Notes: generated by a model from the sequence alone, not told the origin. A DNA stretch of 44,690 bases from SIG603 sp964369225 (GCA_964369225.1 CAYJER010000015.1:1-44690); one strand, 5' to 3'. Shown: positions 25,193 to 35,900, counted from the stretch's first letter. A program made the numbers and translations.

Positions 25193-26466
25193 GAGACAAA
25201 TTCACAAAAACCGAAAAAAGCTGGATGCTTTACGACTGGGCTAACTCTGTGTTTGCAACAAACATTATGACTGCCCTATTCCCTATCTACTTTGGGGCAA
25301 TCTGTCAGGCAAACGGTCAAGACAACCTTGTGTTATGGAGCATAGGAACGTCCATAGCCACATTCACAATAGCCTTACTAGCGCCATTCCTTGGTGCATT
25401 AGGAGACCACAAAGGCTATAAAAAGAAGCTTTTTTCTGTATTTTTAAGTCTTGGAGTTCTAGCAACTCTATATTCTGCCTTTACCGATAATTATATTGGT
25501 CTGCTAATCGGCTATGTTTTAGGCTACATAGGCTACCTTGGAGCAAACCTATTTTATGATTCATTCCTAACAGATGTCACCACCAAAGACAGAATGGACA
25601 GGGTTTCATCTTGGGGTTATGCAATGGGATACCTAGGCGGTAGCACAATTCCATTTATTGGCTGTATCGTAATTCTTTTGGTAATGGGAATGGACAACCC
25701 ATTAGCCATGAAAGTTTCAATAGTGGTTACAGCACTATGGTGGTTTATTTTCTCTATTCCTCTTCTTAAAAATGTAAAACAAATTCATTACATAGAAAAA
25801 TCAAAGTCAAATGTAGTTGTAGACTCATTTAAAAACCTTTATAAAACATTTAAAGACATTTTTAGAAACAAGAAGATATTCTTCTTTATTCTAGCCTATT
25901 TCTTCTATATAGACGGCGTAAACACAATAATCACTGTTGCAACATCTTATGGTACAGCGCTTAAACTAGACAGTGTTGGCATGATTTTAGCCGTTGTTGT
26001 AACACAGGTTGTAGCAGTTCCATGCTCGATACTCTTTGGTAGGCTCACAAACAGATTTAAGGCAATATCCATGCTAAAGTTTGCGATTATAGTATACTTC
26101 TTTATAACACTTATTGGAGCTGTAATGGGTATAGTTGTAGAGATAGGACAAGGATCTAAGGAGTCTGTAAACACAGCTCAAACAATCTTCTGGATACTAG
26201 CATTTATGATAGGAACAGTTCAAGGTGGAATTCAGGCTCTAAGCCGTTCATACTTTGGAAAGCTTATTCCAGCTGAACGATCAAACGAATTTTTCGGTTT
26301 CTTTGATATTTTTGGAAAATTTGCAGCCGTTTTAGGTCCTGTGTTAATTTCTACAGCAACAGTACTCACAGGTTATGAGTATATAGGTGTTCTAAGCCTA
26401 TCTATGTTATTTATTTTAGGATTTGTCTTCCTTGGCATTTGCAAAAAATACAGCGACGCTTCATAG
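25189..26466 (+). CDS. MFS transporter, UMF1 (Atg22-like) family
   Basis: 425 residues from GTG 25189, overlapping the mtaB stop (GTGA). Twelve predicted membrane helices. Signature parts are KSWMLYDWANSVFATNIMT at the N-terminus, FLGALGDHKGYKKK in the first loop and GGIQALSRSYFGKLIP late, all typical of the unknown-major-facilitator-1 family. Substrate not established; eukaryotic Atg22 exports amino acids from vacuoles. It is translationally coupled to mtaB without known functional link. Confidence 0.9.
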   Translation: MRDKFTKTEKSWMLYDWANSVFATNIMTALFPIYFGAICQANGQDNLVLWSIGTSIATFTIALLAPFLGALGDHKGYKKKLFSVFLSLGVLATLYSAFTDNYIGLLIGYVLGYIGYLGANLFYDSFLTDVTTKDRMDRVSSWGYAMGYLGGSTIPFIGCIVILLVMGMDNPLAMKVSIVVTALWWFIFSIPLLKNVKQIHYIEKSKSNVVVDSFKNLYKTFKDIFRNKKIFFFILAYFFYIDGVNTIITVATSYGTALKLDSVGMILAVVVTQVVAVPCSILFGRLTNRFKAISMLKFAIIVYFFITLIGAVMGIVVEIGQGSKESVNTAQTIFWILAFMIGTVQGGIQALSRSYFGKLIPAERSNEFFGFFDIFGKFAAVLGPVLISTATVLTGYEYIGVLSLSMLFILGFVFLGICKKYSDAS

Positions 26467-26520
26467 TTCACAGTTGCTGTGAAATTAATGTAGATAATAT
26501 AATCAATCTTCATGCTTAAT

Positions 26521-26552
26521 TGTAGGGGATGGGCTCTGCGCCCTCCCCTACA
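26521..26552 (+). repeat. Minimal palindromic element, with orphan right arm at 26678-26692
   Basis: TGTAGGGGATGGGCTC facing CTCCCCTACA with no interior; it may be the remnant of a larger element. A lone AGACCCTCCCCTACA stands at 26678-26692. The gap 26467-26789 between convergent genes contains these plus two minus-strand terminators. Confidence 0.7.
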
Positions 26553-26610
26553 ATATATTAATAAATCTATCTTTATCAACACAAAATTTTTATTTAAAAA
26601 GCCTTTAATC

Positions 26611-26630
26611 AAAAAATCCGCAAGGATTTT
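26611..26630 (-). terminator. Repeated 3' cassette terminator downstream of the giant beta-helix protein
   Basis: Minus strand AAAATCC / GGATTTT with TTGC loop and T run, preceded by the GTGAAGAGTGAAAAATGA-type cassette at 26638-26669. Third copy, in sense to the gene at 26790-32105. Confidence 0.65.
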
Positions 26631-26748
26631 CACATCAACTTTTCACTATTCATTTTTCACTCTTCACTAAATCCGTAAGACCCTCCCCTACAATATTTAA
26701 ATAAATTTATTATTTCTGCATTATTATTTATTAATTAATTATAAAAAT

Positions 26749-26778
26749 TCAAGCTGTGGCGAATTTGCCACAGCTTGA
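26749..26778 (-). terminator. Primary terminator of the giant beta-helix protein gene
   Basis: A 12-bp perfect stem (TCAAGCTGTGGC / GCCACAGCTTGA) just after the stop, with a T run on the minus strand; weaker T-rich sequence on plus could serve the MFS gene. Confidence 0.85.
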
Positions 26779-26789
26779 TTTATTTTGGA

Positions 26790-29700
26790 TTATTGTTTAA
26801 TATTGTCCTTATCGAAGTACCAGTCGTCTATTACCGCTACTGCTGTAGTTGCAGGTTGAACCTCACGCAACATGTAGTGGAATATATTCGCTGTATCTAT
26901 GAAAGTATTGCCTATAACCTTGTTGTACTTACTCTCTAGGTAGTTATCCTCGAATATAGTACTTAGGTATGGATATTTGTTATATACGCTTTCTTCTGAA
27001 TTCCAGTCAATTTCAACTGCAATTGTTGTATTGTTTGGAGAAGCTATTGTACCATAACCATGTTGTAGCCATCTTCCAACACCTGTGTATGCCCAGTCAT
27101 TAGCAACTACACCATATCTACACTCTAGGAATGTATTATCGATAATTGTATGGTCTTGTCCACCGTTAGCAAATACGCCCCAGTAAACATCTTCAAATAA
27201 GTTGTCATAAATCTCTATACCAGATGTTAAGTCATCTAGGTAGATAGCTGAGTTAGCACTTGCATTACTTGCTGTCTTACCAATGTGGTGGAAGTAGTTA
27301 TTCTTAATTACTGTACCTCTGTGTAGAGTATTTCTACCTGAATAGATAGCTGATGTATCTGTAGTTTCAAGGTCTACATGATGAATTTCGTTAAACTCGA
27401 TAACATGGTCATTACCTTGCCACATGATAGCATTATTAGGTGAGTTCTTAATTTCATTAGAAGAAACTGAGTTACCTACACCGTGTACTACAACGGCTGA
27501 GTTAAAGCCTTTGTTCATTGTTTGGTAGTTGTCAAATACATTACCATGTACAAAGTTGTACGCTGGCTCTAGTGTATGGTATTCTTCATCGTTTACATTT
27601 GAAGTACCATTAGAATCTGTAGAAATTGAGACACCGCCGTTTACATCAAAGATGTTTGAGTACTCAATACCACTGTACATTGGGTAACCATTCTCTGAAG
27701 AGATGATATAACCTACTCTACTTGAAGTGTTAGAGATGTTACAATTAGAGAACTTGTTATAGCTACCGCCCTCCATTACAAATGCAGAACCTAGCATATC
27801 TGTTAAGTTTAAGTCCTCAACTGAGATACTGTTTGTATCTTCAAAAGTAAACATTGTATCTGATAGCATAGAGATAGAGATTGACTCCTCTGTGCTTGTC
27901 ATGTTTGCTCCCTCTGGAGGCATAATGTAAAGCATGCCTGTTTGTTTATCTAGGTACCACTCACCAGGAATGTCTAGCTCTTGAATTAAGTTAAATACAT
28001 ATAGTCTTGTGAAGTCTCTTGGATTTGTCCAGTAATGTCCTGCGATAAGTGATCTAACTTCGCCATTTGCATTAAAGTATTGGATAGGTGAGCTCTGTGT
28101 TGCATAGTCAACACCTGTGAAGCCCTCGTACCAAATGTCAAGCTCTGTGATATCTGTGCCATCAATAGGGATGCCTTCCCATGTTGCCATTCTCTTAGCT
28201 AGCTCTGTTGATTTAGCTGTGAATGAATCGAATGCGTCTCTCTCATCTTCTGGAACGTAACCAGATGTACCAATTTGGTCAGGATTCCAACCACGTAAGA
28301 ATTGTCCTGAATCTGGGAAGCTGTTAATCATTGTGAAACCAGGGAATTTTGAGCTTGCAACTTCGTCGCCAACATTTGGCCAACGTGATAATGTCATAGC
28401 TGAGCTATCGAATGAAACTGAATAGTAAGGAGTAGTAACGTTTATTCCTCTATCCTCTAACCAACCGCCAACACTTGCAGGGTCGTCTGTAGCCATACCA
28501 TAGCCAACACCAGGAATTTTTAGGTATTCGCCTGTAATATATTCGCTAATATCTGCTTGATAAACTTTGCCTACTGCATCGTCTTGAAGTTTATTTAATG
28601 TATCTTCATCGCTTACTAGCTCAAAATCAGCTGGAGCTAGTCTTACACCACCAACAAATGTTACATCTTCTTCATTATAAGCTGAATATTTAATTGGATT
28701 GTCTGGGTTTCCTGAATCTTGAATTTCAAATGCAATAGTATCTGTTACTGCATAGTTACCCTCTCTAAAGTAGATAACTGCACCATCTTCAATTAGTTGT
28801 GAGTATCCTCTTAGTTCGTCTCTTGCACGTTCAGCAGTAGCAAATGGATTTTCCATAGTACCGTCGCCTGTGAAGTCATTACCATCTGTTGCAACGAATA
28901 CTTCTTTGCCGTATACTCTGCTATCTTCTGCTACAGTAACTGTAACGCTGTCTTTGTGACCGCCGTCTACTGTCTCAACTGTGATAACAGTCGTACCTAC
29001 TGACAACGCTTTAATCTCGCCATTGTTGATAGTTGCAACAGCTGAGTTAGAGCTTGTCCAAATTTTATCTCTGTTAGTTACGCCCTCTGGAGTAATTACA
29101 GCGTTTAGAATTTCAATCTCGCCAGGCTCCATTGTTATATCTGTTACGAAGTTTGGCTCTTGAGTTACTAGGTTGTCGCTTAAGTTTACGCTTTCAGCTT
29201 TAAAGTCTACTACATTTACGTCAATAGTTTTTGTTACACCATGAGGTGAAGTAATAGTAGCTGTAGTTTTGCCTTCCATTGCCATAGGCTGAATTGAACC
29301 GCCCTTAGAAATATAGGCAACATCAGAATCACCTGTTGAGTAAGTAAACTTATCTGTTGTCTCATAGTCATATGGTTTTTCTATTTCGTAATTAACTAGG
29401 TTCATCTCATATGTATCATAGTAGCCTAGAGTAACCTCGTCTACAGGATAGCTAATTGATGTTACAGGGTTTTTCTCATAGATAGAAAATTCATCAATAG
29501 TCATATGAGTAGCTGTTGATGTAGCATTATCTAGGTAGAAGTCTAGGTAATCAATTGCTACTAGATCTGGGTTTGAGAATACTAGGATATCATCCATGTA
29601 TATTTGTGTTCCGTTGCCGTTAGTCATGTTAATTTCTACTGTGTGCATGTCTTCACGACGGCGGATGTTAAGGTCTCTTTGGTTTGTTTTCTCGCCATCA

Positions 29701-32105
29701 ACGATGTCGATAAATTGGTATGTTCTGTTAGATGAACCATCGATATTTTTTGAACCAATGATATGTCCTTGGCCAGTCTCTGAATTGCCTACTGAAATCT
29801 CGAAGTTTCCTCCACCATTTAGGTTATCAAAATATCTGAATGTTATTTGTTTGTCTTCAATAGCTTTAGGGAATGTGTAAGTGTATTGTGCAACCTTTAG
29901 GCTTCCTACTTGCTCTGGTACAAGTCTTAGACCCATGCCCATTGAATATGTAATATTTACACTAGGATCCCATTCAGGAGTACCTAAAGTAGGCTCAACT
30001 GGTAGAACTTGATCATCAAAGTCATATCTTGTGTCAGGAGCCATGTCAAATACTAAAGTATCTTGTGCTGCTAATAAAGCGTCAAAAGCATCTTGTAGAC
30101 CTTCTAGGCTCTCAATAGCTGTCTCAGCTACTGTTATTTTCTCTTCTAGCATTGCCCATGACTCTTCTGTGTAGTCAGCAGGGTTTGCACAAGCTATAAA
30201 GTCTAGCTCTTCTTGAAGTTTATCTTTTACAACGTCTACAGGGTCTGTAAATCTTTCTGTGTTTCTTAAAACTGAACCAGCCTCTTCAGTAGCGGTCTCT
30301 TTAAGTCTTACAATAACCTCGCCTGCATCTAGCATTATAGCTGGAACAGTTTGTGGGTTAGCTGTACAAGTAGTGAAAGTCTCACCGTTGTCAATCGAAA
30401 TCTCATATAAGTCAGCAGAAGTCTTACCCTCTACATAATTCCAACCAAATGTGTTGTCGTTATCGTTAGTTACAGGGTTTGTAGGTGCTGCTGGCACTAC
30501 AGGAACTTCCTCTAGGCTGTCTGTAACTGTTAAATCATCATAATAGAAAGTGCGTTGTGTTTGTGACCAAACATCCATAAGCTCTATGCTATTAAAGCCG
30601 TTAGAATCGTACTCTTTAACTAAAACGCCGTCAATATAGGCTTTGCATGTTGTTCCAGATGTAAAGTCCCATTGGAATGAGTGCCAACCCTCTGTTCTCT
30701 TTACAGAAGTAACCTCAGTAGAACCCCAACTTGGGCGAATTACATAGTTAGTTTTGCTTAGTCCATTTTGGTAACCCATTAGAGAAGCTGATTGCCATTT
30801 GCCTGCCTCGTCTAGGTCTTGAACTGAAATATAGTTGTTGTATGAAGCATCAGCCATGTCATCATACATCCATAATGTTAATACTTTACCGCTTACAATT
30901 TCGTCATAACGCTTGCCTATATCAAATCTGCCGTCGCCTTGGCTTGATACTTGCATACTTGTAAGGCCTGATCTTGACTCTACTGTAGAAAGTGCTTTAG
31001 ACGGTGCTGTGTGTCCAATTGTAGCAAAATAATCTAAATCTACATTTCTCTCCATGAATAACTCAACATTTTGAGTGTATGTAAATGCTGACTCATTGCT
31101 AACTGATGGGAACACATAGTCTGCACCCTCATCTGTTTTAGCTCTTAGCATTAAATCGCCTTGTGCAACGTCGATATTGCCTACATATATTGGCTTTGTT
31201 AGAACGTCGTTATATGTAGCACCGCCGTCTACTGAATACTCATAGTCAGCTGGATTTGTCTTTTTATCTGCATAATCCCAATCTAAAGTATCATAGTTAT
31301 CATCTATGCTTAAATTAGAAGGAACAGGAGCTGTCTCTGTAATTGTGATATCGTCTACATACATATTTTTAGGAGTAGCCGCATTTGAAGACCAGAAGTT
31401 GATAAAAGATACTTGATCAAACTCTGCATATTCGCCTTCATCGATCATAGCAACACCATTTGGTTGTCCGTCTACAAAGAATGAAACTTGTCCGGCAACT
31501 GTCATGTCTATTGTGAACTCATGCCAACCAGCAGATTTTGCAACAGTTCTGTTGTCAAAGCCTGTGTAGTTTGAAGCAGTAGCAGTATAAGCTCTGTATG
31601 TGCTTTGTCCACTTTGCATACCAAAGTACATTCTGTTTGCCTTGCTATCATCGTTGCTTGAACCAAATAAGAATATAACATTTGTTGCATAGGAGTTGCC
31701 ATCGTCATACATCCAAACAGAAAACTTTTTACCTACTTGCATTTCTCCAACATCATAGATAACATCAAATTGTCCTGGTTGCGATGCACTATCAATACCA
31801 ATAAGATTTAGGCTTGAAACACCGTTTTCTGTGTGGTTCATTCCAACTGAAGCATCAGAAAGTGCAAATGTACCTTTTTGACTTCTCCAGTTGTCTAGCG
31901 GATTGCCAGCGTTAACGTCTGCTTGTGGCTCAAAATCTTGAGTTACACTAACCTCTGTTTTTACTGGTAGCCCTTGAGTTTCTGAAAACTCTTGCTGTAA
32001 ACTTGTTTGTTCCACGTTTTGTGCTGATACTCCTAGAGTAACACTTGAAAATAGGCTAGATAAAGCCAATACACAAGCCGTGAATTTTAGTAAGCTTTTC
32101 TTCAT
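26790..32105 (-). CDS. Giant secreted protein with jelly-roll, Ig-like and GH141-like right-handed beta-helix domains
   Basis: 1771 residues. Signal peptide 1-28 (ends GVSA). Two laminin-G/concanavalin-like jelly rolls with related motifs FSVWMYDDG and LTLWMYDDM (about 60-258 and 340-530), each followed by an FN3-like segment (LDWDYADKKTNPADYEYSVDGG; GWNYVEGKTSADLYEISIDNG). Helical FIVAR-like stretch about 625-685; third jelly roll about 690-880; two Big_2-like Ig domains about 885-1058 (IWTSSNSAVATINNGEIKAL). From 1065 a beta-helix begins with VFVATDGNDFTGDGTMENPF and includes EIHHVDLETTDTSAIYSGRN, close to GH141 and related polysaccharide-active helices. Likely a glycan-degrading exoenzyme; the glycosidase class is inference. 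No sortase motif or TM anchor. Its leader is copy D. Confidence 0.85.
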   Translation of the reverse strand: MKKSLLKFTACVLALSSLFSSVTLGVSAQNVEQTSLQQEFSETQGLPVKTEVSVTQDFEPQADVNAGNPLDNWRSQKGTFALSDASVGMNHTENGVSSLNLIGIDSASQPGQFDVIYDVGEMQVGKKFSVWMYDDGNSYATNVIFLFGSSNDDSKANRMYFGMQSGQSTYRAYTATASNYTGFDNRTVAKSAGWHEFTIDMTVAGQVSFFVDGQPNGVAMIDEGEYAEFDQVSFINFWSSNAATPKNMYVDDITITETAPVPSNLSIDDNYDTLDWDYADKKTNPADYEYSVDGGATYNDVLTKPIYVGNIDVAQGDLMLRAKTDEGADYVFPSVSNESAFTYTQNVELFMERNVDLDYFATIGHTAPSKALSTVESRSGLTSMQVSSQGDGRFDIGKRYDEIVSGKVLTLWMYDDMADASYNNYISVQDLDEAGKWQSASLMGYQNGLSKTNYVIRPSWGSTEVTSVKRTEGWHSFQWDFTSGTTCKAYIDGVLVKEYDSNGFNSIELMDVWSQTQRTFYYDDLTVTDSLEEVPVVPAAPTNPVTNDNDNTFGWNYVEGKTSADLYEISIDNGETFTTCTANPQTVPAIMLDAGEVIVRLKETATEEAGSVLRNTERFTDPVDVVKDKLQEELDFIACANPADYTEESWAMLEEKITVAETAIESLEGLQDAFDALLAAQDTLVFDMAPDTRYDFDDQVLPVEPTLGTPEWDPSVNITYSMGMGLRLVPEQVGSLKVAQYTYTFPKAIEDKQITFRYFDNLNGGGNFEISVGNSETGQGHIIGSKNIDGSSNRTYQFIDIVDGEKTNQRDLNIRRREDMHTVEINMTNGNGTQIYMDDILVFSNPDLVAIDYLDFYLDNATSTATHMTIDEFSIYEKNPVTSISYPVDEVTLGYYDTYEMNLVNYEIEKPYDYETTDKFTYSTGDSDVAYISKGGSIQPMAMEGKTTATITSPHGVTKTIDVNVVDFKAESVNLSDNLVTQEPNFVTDITMEPGEIEILNAVITPEGVTNRDKIWTSSNSAVATINNGEIKALSVGTTVITVETVDGGHKDSVTVTVAEDSRVYGKEVFVATDGNDFTGDGTMENPFATAERARDELRGYSQLIEDGAVIYFREGNYAVTDTIAFEIQDSGNPDNPIKYSAYNEEDVTFVGGVRLAPADFELVSDEDTLNKLQDDAVGKVYQADISEYITGEYLKIPGVGYGMATDDPASVGGWLEDRGINVTTPYYSVSFDSSAMTLSRWPNVGDEVASSKFPGFTMINSFPDSGQFLRGWNPDQIGTSGYVPEDERDAFDSFTAKSTELAKRMATWEGIPIDGTDITELDIWYEGFTGVDYATQSSPIQYFNANGEVRSLIAGHYWTNPRDFTRLYVFNLIQELDIPGEWYLDKQTGMLYIMPPEGANMTSTEESISISMLSDTMFTFEDTNSISVEDLNLTDMLGSAFVMEGGSYNKFSNCNISNTSSRVGYIISSENGYPMYSGIEYSNIFDVNGGVSISTDSNGTSNVNDEEYHTLEPAYNFVHGNVFDNYQTMNKGFNSAVVVHGVGNSVSSNEIKNSPNNAIMWQGNDHVIEFNEIHHVDLETTDTSAIYSGRNTLHRGTVIKNNYFHHIGKTASNASANSAIYLDDLTSGIEIYDNLFEDVYWGVFANGGQDHTIIDNTFLECRYGVVANDWAYTGVGRWLQHGYGTIASPNNTTIAVEIDWNSEESVYNKYPYLSTIFEDNYLESKYNKVIGNTFIDTANIFHYMLREVQPATTAVAVIDDWYFDKDNIKQ

Positions 32106-32184
32106 TTTTATGACCTTGTCATTTTTGCCGCACGTACTGCGAAAAAAATTTGGGGTTACTTCCCCGTGACTATCCTTTCTCTTT
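32106..32184 (-). promoter_or_regulatory. Conserved 5' leader element, copy D
   Basis: Minus strand GAGAAAGGATAGTCACGGGG, GGGG/CCCC hairpin, TTTT-CGCA/TGCG-AAAA hairpin with a changed loop, TGACAAGGTCA, then ATG. AAGG stands 8 nt before the ATG and is the only ribosome site for this 1771-residue protein. GGAGGAAAAGTG upstream could start a 7-codon frame ending in the TAG of GGATAG. The 851-nt gap 32106-32956 also holds an orphan plus-strand terminator, AT-rich sequence without a convincing gene, and repeats. Confidence 0.7.
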
Positions 32185-32582
32185 TCTTTTCACTTTTCCT
32201 CCGAAAATTTTTGGTTTTCCGATTTTTTTACAAGTTTAATGTTATCACATAAAATACACAAAATCAACACAATATTATATAGAAAGTATAATTCTGTCTT
32301 CTTGTACAAATAACACACATAATCTTTGTACATATTAACTAAACAACTTTCTTTATTTAAAAGTTATAATTATTTTAATAGTTGGATATACTATATATAT
32401 GCTAATCAAAACAAACACTTAGCATTTTATATTTATAACTTACAAAAATTACCACTATTTTTTTACATTAATATTTCGCACATTTCTTGCAATAAAACAC
32501 CTATTGTGTTAAACTTATATTGTTAATAATATTTTTGAATATGACGGAGTTTTGTTTCCTCCTGTTTTGATTTTAGGAATTT

Positions 32583-32612
32583 GGAGTCTTATAAGACTCC
32601 TTTTCCTTTTTT
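32583..32612 (+). terminator. Plus-strand terminator with no gene in front of it
   Basis: Perfect palindrome GGAGTCTTATAAGACTCC followed by TTTTCCTTTTTT on plus only. Both flanking genes are on minus. It could end an unannotated plus-strand RNA originating in 32200-32580. Confidence 0.6.
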
Positions 32613-32647
32613 AAAATCAAAAATTTCGTAAATAGTTAATATTACAT

Positions 32648-32766
32648 TGTAGGGCAAGGGCTCTGCTCTTGCCGTAAGTTAGTTAAAAGTCCTAGTTTTC
32701 GGGAGGGCACGGAGACCAGACGTGCCTCTTAGGAAAAAAACAATGTCGAGGACGCCATCCCCTACA
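32648..32766 (-). repeat. Scrambled mosaic of palindromic element arms
   Basis: TGTAGGGCAAGGGCTC left arm with its own small hairpin, then a lone GGGAGGGCACGGAGACC right arm, then AGACGTGCCTCTTAGG, ending in CCATCCCCTACA. At least three subfamilies are joined. Confidence 0.65.
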
Positions 32767-32821
32767 ATATATTAACGAATTTATTTTTATACATACGAAA
32801 TTTCATTTAAAAGCCTTTAAT

Positions 32822-32841
32822 AAAAAATCCGCAAGGATTTT
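32822..32841 (-). terminator. Repeated 3' cassette terminator downstream of the PT-linker surface protein
   Basis: Minus strand AAAATCC / GGATTTT with TTGC loop, preceded by the GTGAAGAGTAAAAAATGA-type cassette at 32848-32878. Fourth copy, in sense. Confidence 0.65.
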
Positions 32842-32911
32842 CATAAACTTTTCACTATTCATTTTTTACTCTTCACTAAATCCTAAAAACTTATAACTTA
32901 CTGTAAAATTA

Positions 32912-32946
32912 AAATAAATAACGGATGAGAATTTATCTCATCCGTT
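32912..32946 (-). terminator. Primary terminator of the PT-linker surface protein gene
   Basis: An 11-bp stem AACGGATGAGA / TCTCATCCGTT followed by ATTTATTTT on the minus strand, just after the stop. Confidence 0.85.
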
Positions 32947-32956
32947 AAGTTTTTTA

Positions 32957-35900
32957 TTAGAAGAAATCGTCAGGATCTTTCTTTCTGTTTCTTATAACTT
33001 TGAAGTTAATAACTACCAATAATACTGCTAGTGAGGTAGGCGCTAATATAATTATCCAAATTATATGTCCGTCTTCACTTTCGGTAGCATATTGCGCTTC
33101 TAAAAATTCTGCCCATGTTGTGTTCACACCAATAATTGCATAAGGTGAGAAGTTTTGCGCATTAAGTACAAGTTTTCCATTTTCTAATCTACACTTAATA
33201 AAATCTTCTTCGCCATCTTCATTAAAGTGGATAGCAACTATTGTTTCGTATTCTTCTAAACCTTGAATCATCGAGGCATCAATATTCATTACAAACTCAT
33301 CATATTGAGTATACTCTTCATTTGTAAATAAATTCTCAAGTGTAACCTCAAGCATAATAAATTGTTTACCTTTATCTCCTACGGCTTTTACAACTACTTC
33401 ACTTTGGTTTTCATCCATAGGTACTTCTTCAACAGATATTTGATCAAACCAGTTTAATCCTTCTGCTTCTAGGAAATCATTAGTATGAACTATGCCTGCA
33501 ACTTGATCTGTTAATGCTAGGAAATCATCATAGTTTTCTATGTTGTCTAGCTCACTTACTGAAAAGTCTTGCAATTGTCTATAAAGATTAATAAAAGTCT
33601 CTACATCTTCTGCTGTAAAATCTTTATTCATTAATTCTTTTATTGTTTTATTTGCTATCTCGAATACATCACCCTCTGGAGTTGTTGTAGGTGTTACAGT
33701 TGGCTCTACACTAGGTTCTGTGCTAGGACTAGTAGTAGGAGATGTTGTAGGTGTTGTAGTCGGAGTAGTTGTAGGTGTGCTAGTAGCAGTTGGTGCCACT
33801 GTTGGTTTCTCGGTTGGTTCTGGCCTGAATGTAGGCTTTACAGTTGGCTCTGGTCTAAATGTTGGATCAACTGTAGGCTCTGGAGTAATTGTTGGAGTAA
33901 CTGTTGGTCCAACTGTAGGCTCTGGAGTAGCTGTTGGCTTAACTGTTGGAGTAGGTGTTGGAGTTGGGGTTGGCTTTTTAAGTTCTTCTAATTGTAACTC
34001 TGCCGCTAACAAGAAATTATAGTTAGTTACATTAGATTTAAGGTGAGATGGCAATGCGTCATATGCTGCTCTTGCCTTAACAATTTCCGCTTCCTTATCA
34101 AGTGTAACTGTTCCAATTGCCTTTATGTAGTTAATTACATTTGTTACTAAATCTTCTTCGTAAAGTTCTGTGTATTTAGTTTCTGCATCTACTAAATCAC
34201 TTAAATTATAAACATATGATTTAGCATTTGTTGAAAGCGCATTATACATAGCTCTTGCATCATCAATCGCTTTTTCACTGTCTAGTGTAACTGTTCCTAT
34301 TGCATCAATTTTAGCAACTGTATAACGTGCAGCGTCAAGGTCATCTCTGTTCATTGTTAGTTCGTACTCTAAGTTTTGAAGTTTAACATAGTTAGAAATT
34401 AACGCTCTTTGGCTTGATGTCAATTTATTGTATGCAGCTAAAGTATTTTCTACCTCTTCTAAAGTGTGAAGATTTAATACAGTTAAGGCTTCTACCATAT
34501 CATATACCACTTTAGCCTTCTGAATATCTTCTATTGCTGTTAGTAGTATGTCTCTGTTTGTAACTTCTGCCTTTCTATCGTCTGGGATAGTATCGTAAAA
34601 ATCTTTGATATCTTGAAGTTCATCTTCTTTATCGAAAGTAATTTCACCTATAGCGTTAATTTGAGAAATAATATTCTTAATTCTTGCGCTAATGTTTATT
34701 ACATTAACTGTAATTGTATCACTAAGTTCTGCATATTGTAATTTACCTGTAATAGTAACTTCACCGTCACCAATACCTATAATATTACCGTATTTATCTA
34801 CTACCGCAATAGTGTTGTCAGATGAAGACCATAGCACACTACTATTTGTTAGATTATATGGTAGAATATCATACTGTAGTTGATAGCTTTGGTTATCATA
34901 TAATGTAATGCTCTCTCCTCTTATGTCAAAAGATTCGGCATATACAACATCACCCATTGCAATAATTATATCTTTATACAAACCTACATAATGCTCTTCA
35001 ATAGAAGGGTATGTTCCAAGGGCTGGATCTCCAGGAACTTCTTCAATAATTCTACCATTACTTAGTGTAAACACTGCATTTGTGTCGGCAGGAACTTTAA
35101 ACACCAATTTGTCTAAGGCATTTACAGAGCTTATCTCTGTTCTAATAGTTCCAAACAGATCTGTATCAAATGCTAAATAAAATGTTGAATTAGAGTTTAC
35201 CACATTAGGTGGTTGATAATTTGGGAACTCTATTGTAAACATAACTTCGTCGCCCGCATCATCTTGCCTTAATGTGTATGCAAATTTAACCGCATTTGTG
35301 TAGTCTGTCATCGCATCAACAAGTTTTTGTGTTCCGGCTGTTATTTGTCCTAATAAAGCATCTTCATTATAATATAGATTTTCTGCTGTTTGAATGGCTG
35401 ATTGTAAAACATACCAGTCTTCTTCTACACTTCTATATTCACTCTTAGTAAGAGTTTTAGCATCGTTTATTTGAGCCATTAAAGGCTGTCTTTCATCCTC
35501 GGTTGCTGGAAGCTCTGGAATAACTGTGATAACCGCTACACCTTTAACCTCTATTCCCAGAACATCACTTCTAGCTGTGATTGTTACTTGACCTGGTCTT
35601 ATAGCCTTAACTTCACCGTTTGAAACAGTCGCTATTGTTTCGTCAGAACTTTCCCATACTAAACCTCTGTTCGTTGTGGCTGTTGGTAAAAATTCAGCTG
35701 TAAGATTGGTAGAAGTTAACTCTTCCATCTCAAAAGTTAATGGATTAAGAATAATCTCTTCAGGGTTTACCTCTTGGAACTGTGCTACTTCAATCGAGAA
35801 ACTCGGCAAATAAGAATAGTTTCCTGTATGCTCTGTTCCTGAATTTGAGGTGTTGTATGAATTATGATATATGCCTTTATGTGTTCCAGCAGAATCACCA

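Noticed and set aside
26373..26633. Minus-strand 86-residue gene
   Set aside because: It runs through a palindromic element and the end of the MFS transporter gene, with no ribosome site.
32326..32526. 66-codon plus-strand gene before the orphan terminator
   Set aside because: Composition follows AT-rich intergenic DNA (many Tyr, Asn, Ile), with no ribosome site and no recognisable domain; a non-coding RNA fits the terminator better.
33720..34022. Plus-strand VGVVVGV repeat protein
   Set aside because: Shadow of the Pro-Thr stalk in the minus-strand surface protein.
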